This document shows positions 59,053-64,000 of a stretch of DNA of 64,000 nucleotides, piece by piece. Each line of letters starts with the position of its first letter. The first letter of the stretch is position 1. The stretch is from contig SMSO01000034.1 in NCBI GenBank assembly GCA_004764695.1, forward strand, positions 2,798,501 through 2,862,500. Reading direction: 5' to 3'. This stretch comes from Schizochytrium sp. TIO01. Taxonomy: Eukaryota; Sar; Bigyra; Thraustochytrida; Thraustochytriidae. The notes beneath the pieces were generated by a model. That model did not search any database. It saw only the letters and a program-made list of their open reading frames with translations, and was not told where the DNA came from. A program made the position numbers and the translations under genes.

Positions 59053-60138
59053 ATGGGAAAGCGTAGTCGTGACAGAGTAAAGCGCACGCTGGCCGCTGCT
59101 CGCGCAGCCAAGCGAGGTGAGGGCAAGGATGCGTCAGAAGGACGCGATGAGGAGGTCCAGAATGAGGTTGAAGAGGACACTGAGACGTCCAAAACTACGA
59201 CTCAAAGCAAATCCACAAAAACCAAAGCCGAGACAAAATCAAATGCAGATTCAGAGCTGAGCGCCGAGGAGGACAATGGACGTGAAGAAGAGCAAGAAAT
59301 AGAAGGCAGCAGTTCTGCTGGAGAGGAAGAGGAGGAGGAGGAGGAGGAGGAGCGTCCCAGGAAAATGCCTCGCGTGAATGACGCGAAGAGCAAGGCTAGT
59401 GCGAAGAATGACCCTGAAGATGTGATTGCCAAGGGTATGGCATGGCTACGCGACGAGGAAGCTGTGAAGAAACATATTGAGGGTTTTGATCTCATCGAGA
59501 TCCTGAATTCTTCAGGAGGGCTTTCACGAATTGAGAACTTCTTGCCACCCGAAGCGGCCGAAGCTGCTCTACATATTTTGCAAAGCCTCCCAGAATCACG
59601 CTGGAGCATTCGAAGGGATGACAATGATGCCAAGCGCAACGCCACCGCCCATAGGTTCTACGTGGCTGGTGTGAAAAACAAGGATGACCCACTCTTTTTT
59701 CTGCATCGCGCTGTGCAAGGTCTGCTCCCTGAAAAGAAAATCACGCTCTCCGCTGGCAGATACAGTGATGGAGATCACATTGCCCCCCACGATGACCTTG
59801 GCTACCATCACGAAGACGGTAAAAAGTGGTCTCGTGATGTCGCTGTCATTCTGTACCTCACCAAAGACTGGCAAAAAAGAGATGGTGGTATTCTCCTAGA
59901 CATGGAGCAGAACTCAAAGCAATATGTGCCAAAATTCAACTCGCTTATCTCATTTGCTGTACCACGAAAACACGCTGTTACCGCTGTGAAGCCCCGCAAA
60001 GACCGACTTCCTCGGTACAGCCTCTTCGGCTGGTTTCTTGTTGAAGGAGACCTGTACAAGTTTAAACCGGAGCCTCTTGTTGAGGTACGCAAGCCCAAAA
60101 GACAGAAGATCCAACGCAAGAGGAAAGAAAGGCGTTAA
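59053..60138 (+). CDS. 2-oxoglutarate/Fe(II)-dependent dioxygenase (prolyl hydroxylase-like)
   Basis: A 361-residue protein. Residues 1-120 are charged and low-complexity, with an acidic run of ten Glu at 91-100 and basic stretches at both sides, suggesting nuclear or nucleolar location. The catalytic double-stranded beta-helix (about 190-340) has the iron triad H246 and D248 in GDHIAPHDDLGYH and H307 in FAVPRKHAVTAV, plus the 2-oxoglutarate-binding R321 in RLPRYSLFGWF, 14 residues after the distal His. VAVILYLTKDWQKRDGG is the typical central segment of prolyl 4-hydroxylase/OGFOD1-Tpa1-type enzymes. The C-terminus is again basic (KPKRQKIQRKRKERR). It likely hydroxylates a protein residue, but the substrate is not deducible. 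Single exon, about 400 bp downstream of the decayed nuclease. The family call is firm. Confidence 0.87.
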   Translation: MGKRSRDRVKRTLAAARAAKRGEGKDASEGRDEEVQNEVEEDTETSKTTTQSKSTKTKAETKSNADSELSAEEDNGREEEQEIEGSSSAGEEEEEEEEEERPRKMPRVNDAKSKASAKNDPEDVIAKGMAWLRDEEAVKKHIEGFDLIEILNSSGGLSRIENFLPPEAAEAALHILQSLPESRWSIRRDDNDAKRNATAHRFYVAGVKNKDDPLFFLHRAVQGLLPEKKITLSAGRYSDGDHIAPHDDLGYHHEDGKKWSRDVAVILYLTKDWQKRDGGILLDMEQNSKQYVPKFNSLISFAVPRKHAVTAVKPRKDRLPRYSLFGWFLVEGDLYKFKPEPLVEVRKPKRQKIQRKRKERR

Positions 60139-63100
60139 AAAAGGGATGCAATAGCCATCTTTTCCTCTTGATGATTTCCTTGAAGTGTAGCAATAACAAA
60201 AAGATTAGCTCAAGCGTTTAGTTCGATTGTCTTACCTCTTGCGACAGAGACGAGCTAATATCCGTCTTTAAGATGCTCTACAGTACTCAAACGCGACGCG
60301 TGGCCACTTTTCCCAGTTTAAACTGCCTCTATACTAATTGATCTTGGAGTGGCCTACTTTTAAATAATGACTTCGAGCTACTTGAAAGTAAAGTTTGATC
60401 CTGCAGATTCTTTTGCCTGGAGATTCTGCTGAGAGGATTTGATTGTCATTTCGCTCATTGACCTCTCCCACGCTTTATGTGCCCCTTCGCGTATATATGT
60501 ACATGTGCCTTGGAATGGCACATTGACTGTGACAAATTCAGAAGCCGAGCGCTCTTGTACCCGTGATATTTCTGTTCCAACCCATGACTGGCAAATACCA
60601 CTACCCAGCCTGGTTAATATGCAGACTTTAAAAGCAGGGTACATTGATTTGTTCCATGGATGAGCAGCCATTTCTCCGAATCTTCGACCGAATTGGTCTG
60701 ACTCCCTACAAATGTGATTACGTTCTGGACTATGCCGTACTCAAGTGTTTCTAAAGATCCATTCTCTGCGGCGTGTTACCTTCTTTTACTATCATGCGAG
60801 AATATAGACTTTCAACGAAAGTTCATCTTTGCAAGCCAACCATAGCTCAGTATGCTATCAAAATTCATGCAATACCTGACAAAGTCGACAAAGAACTAAA
60901 GTGCCGTACTTCACTCCTGCATTTTTTACTATAGCAAGCTTATTATTCATGCAAATTTTGTCTTTTATTTTTTTCATCGTCGTATTGGTTAGAAATGAAG
61001 TACTGAATACAAGCTTATCCAAAGCAGGATTCTTAGACGTCTTGTACATTTTAGAGAGAGTAACAGCGGTTAACTACCAGGGACAGTAAAAGGATGAATG
61101 TACAAAAGTGAACATTCTCAACCGCTGAGCTTAGCCTGATGTTTTCCTGCAGCACGTAGTGAACACATCGATTCTTCCAACATGCAAAATATTCAACATG
61201 CGTTCATTCACTCACTTGTCTCAATGTTTTCATCACTGTTTTCCAGTGATGTTTACATCATAAGATTCGATTTTCCCGTACCCTGCTCGATTTGTTGTCG
61301 CGTGGCAACTTCTGGCCAACTCGTTCTAAACTAAGGGACCTAAATATAATCTGCAGACAAGCGCGAGGCCAAAAGAAGCAGTTTCCATTCTGAAGGGAGT
61401 CGTCATCTACTATAATTGGTATGCGAAACTTAGAGGCATTCAAGTTTAGAAGACTAAGACTGAAGATCGCACTCGCGCGTTTCATTTATGAGCAGTCCTC
61501 ACAGTTTACAGGAAGGGGATTGCTCCCGACAATCCCGGAAGTATGTTTTGGCTCAATCGTATGCATGTTCATTGCATCTCGGGACTATTTCCAGGATCGT
61601 CACCACTCAACCGCACTTGGATCAGCCAGTCCCCTTTTCCATTGGATCCTCCTACCCTAGTTTGCAGCTTCGCAGAAGCCTTCGATCTGAACTAACTTCC
61701 TAGGCAGCTTTACTGAGTCAAACCTTTGTCAGCCACGCATGTCTCTTCCTGTGGTGAAATCATAGCGGTAGGTGCTGCTTAGGTACCAGTGAAATAGAGC
61801 TTTTTCTTACCTTTTCTGCATGTGCTGTTGTGCCAGCTCGTGAAATTCTGCTCTGAATCCTTTCACTACAGGGTCTTTCTCACTTTGCATCTTCTTACTT
61901 AAAGTATAAAACAAGGCATCAGCTCGTCAAGCAAGTACAGAACAGCGCTTCTATCGGAACGTGCTTTTTCATGCAGTAAGTAAAGAATGGTTGACTCGCT
62001 TTTAGCTGAAGCCCCCCACCAATCTGCTTACCGAGCGACATCTACATCTGTCAAGACCTTGCAAGTTGTTCGAAGAAGGGGACCAGAGAACGTGCAGTGC
62101 TTTCTATTCTCCACAAAGCTCGGGTTGCTCCTTGCGTCTAGTGTGTTCCTCTCATGACAGCCCTGCACAAGAATCGGGTCATCACTCATCTCTAAAAATA
62201 TTTGTACTACTTTGTTAGGTATTACGGAACACTTATGAAAGAGGATTCACTTACGAGACACAGAGTCACACGTGCAGTGATGGAATCTCGAAGAAGATGC
62301 GAAGTGGGACATCTCTCTCCATCTCTCTCCTTCTTGCTCGTTCTCAGTGTGTGTGTGAGTGAGTGAGTCGAAAGAAAAATTAGAGCTACCTGCTTACGCC
62401 TCCTATCATAACCAAGGAAGGAAGCTGCAATGAGCCCGGCGAAATCGCAGAACCAACCATCCTGTTATGCACGTGTGTAATGGATGCATGCCATGGGAAT
62501 AGTCCCTTTGTTTCATTTTGTGTTTAATGAAAAGTTGCAAGACAGGCTGCACCAAAAACAGCGTACACTCTATCGCTCGAAGAAGACTAACCAGAAGAAT
62601 ACAATGGTTGGTATAAAGGCACAAGGGACTTCTGAGCCTTTTTGCCTTCTGCTACATGCAAGGGGAGCGCTCAGACCTTTGTGAGGGCGCACGTGAATTA
62701 GCTGCACGTGCGAAAAGAAAATGAAGCTTCAAATATTTCACCATCAGAATACTATTTCAGTGAGGAGGAAGGAGAAAACGCGCAGGAGTGTGAACACCTT
62801 AGCATGATATGCCTAGTTTGAATCTGTATTAAAGCTTTGGCAGTGTATATCTTCATAAGAGTTCAAACTGATTCTTTTGATGCACTTTGATTTTTAAAAA
62901 GCAAAGGCTGAGACACGGTGGCTGGCAAACAATCTGAAAGTATGCGATGCAACCGAATATAGGGGGATTGTGAACACATGACCAAGGGCATTTCAACGAT
63001 GGTGATTAGGATTTCTCTTACTATTAGATCTGTAGCTAAAGCAAGACAAGTGATTGAGCTAACTGACGTCTAGAATGTATGGAATCTTTTCGTGGCTGAT

Positions 63101-63771
63101 CAGGTGATACTTCCGAACTTTTCTTGCAATTCACGACTAGCTTGGAAGGTGCCTCGCTAAGGTCTGTTTACAAACATAACTCCATCAAATAAGGGCACAG
63201 AGTATTCTCAGTACCAAAGAAATGATTTGCTGAGTCGTTCTCAAGAACCAAGGAAAAGTGAAAGGTAAAGAAAATCAGAAAAGAATTGTTTGCAGGCATA
63301 TTTTGATATTTTAAAATGTTAAGCATAATTGGTAATGCTCATCAAGAGTTACCCCTGTGAAGTAAGTTGAATCTCGGTTTCTAAATAGGAAAACCAGCCT
63401 ATGAAATGAGCCTTCACATTCCTTTCTATTTCAGATCATTTTTGAGCACTTCTTTCCCCCAGAGTTCAATAACGCTCCACACGATGTAATATGTGATGTT
63501 CTTCAGAATGATGCAATATTTCTTACTACCGACCAAATATAAATGCAATTGGAGTTGCTTGCAGATTCAAATAGGAAGTTTTGTAAGAGGAACCAAAAGA
63601 GGTATAACAAGTCGCAATTTGCCTGGGTAACCAATCGCAAGGCTAGCAAATCTCAAATTGCCTGCCTTTCTGACATTCATAGTTGAGCAGTATCAATTGA
63701 AATACAAAACTCTACTGCTCTTGATATCAAGACTTCTCTTGTCGACTAAGCTTGCAGCAGCAGAACGCGGC
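60139..63771. other. Intergenic region of 3.6 kb, nothing recognised
   Basis: No conserved protein or RNA was found. Short open frames (for example 60439-60663, 60901-61089, 61421-61660) have no family match. A GTGTGTGTGAGTGAGTGAGT tract lies near 62348-62368. Confidence 0.5.
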
Positions 63772-64000
63772 ATGGGGTGCGCTAGCTCAAATGAGGCGGC
63801 TGTGGTCTCAGCCGCCTCCTCTGCTGGCGTAAATCCAGCTTCGTCACGATCGGGAAGCTCAACCTCGAAGAATAGGCGTGCGTCTAGTGTTGATGCAGCG
63901 GATGACTTGCAGAGTTTTACGGGGAGGCGTCAGCGAGCTCAGAGCCCAGAAGCAAACGCACTAGTAAGCTCGAATCTGATTGATTTCCTTGCAGATCAAA
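63772..64000 (+). CDS. N-terminus of an MGCASS protein, probable N-myristoylated/palmitoylated, cut by window edge
   Basis: ATG at 63772 opens 76 codons to the window end. The start MGCASSNEA fits an N-myristoylation site (Gly2, Ser6) with Cys3 as a palmitoylation site, so membrane anchoring is likely. The rest is Ser/Ala-rich and disordered (SSRSGSSTSKNRRASSVDAA) with RRASS as a possible phosphorylation site. Kinases, phosphatases and small scaffold proteins can begin like this; the family cannot be named. The last 40 bases include GTAAGC (from 63963) followed by a pyrimidine-rich TTTCCTTGCAG; if used as an intron of 31 nt it would change frame. The start is supported by the myristoylation motif only. 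Confidence 0.6.
   Translation, partial: MGCASSNEAAVVSAASSAGVNPASSRSGSSTSKNRRASSVDAADDLQSFTGRRQRAQSPEANALVSSNLIDFLADQ

Overview
The window is nuclear DNA of a unicellular eukaryote. The evidence is a set of conserved eukaryotic housekeeping proteins (Prp19, AP-1 gamma-adaptin, ALG11, TBCK, a LARP4-type La protein, HINT3), intron-poor genes whose few introns carry GTAAGT donors and CAG acceptors, monocistronic genes on both strands, and long AT-rich microsatellite-filled intergenic DNA. The gene mix would fit a stramenopile-like protist such as a labyrinthulomycete, but nothing seen here settles the lineage.

Layout. 1-10.4 kb is gene-dense: the 5' part of PRP19 (minus), a voltage-gated K+ channel with N-terminal EF-hands and a C-terminal IQ motif, a HINT3-like histidine-triad protein, and a three-exon LARP4-like gene (minus) whose two introns both contain internal duplications. 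10.4-16.7 kb is repeat-rich and gene-free. 16.7-33.9 kb is a second gene block, all on plus: TBCK-like pseudokinase/Rab-GAP, a possible small gene, a two-exon PIN/PILS-like carrier, AP-1 gamma-adaptin, a stand-alone adenylation-carrier-reductase (A-T-R) enzyme and ALG11. 33.9-55.1 kb is a 21-kb desert of alternating very AT-rich islands and GC-richer stretches with many tri-, tetra- and pentanucleotide tracts and no recognisable gene. 55.1-64 kb holds an unrecognised nuclear-looking protein, a decayed mobile-element nuclease, a 2-oxoglutarate/Fe(II) oxygenase and the first 76 codons of an MGCASS protein.

The most unusual item is at about 58.29-58.66 kb: a decayed TnpB/Fanzor (IS607-type) RNA-guided nuclease. 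Four signature blocks of the family lie in the right order on one strand but in shifting frames: H.KLA..L..YG.I.LP.L, TAR, E.YTS..C..CG, and C.YEIDRD with a damaged R.I. A 9-bp hairpin lies directly after its stop codon, where omega-RNA scaffolds of such systems are found.

The genes do not form an operon or pathway. They are independent housekeeping functions: splicing, vesicle coats, Rab control, N-glycan assembly, translation/mRNA binding and membrane transport. Several long open frames begin at GTG or TTG; for those genes the first in-frame ATG is used as start here.
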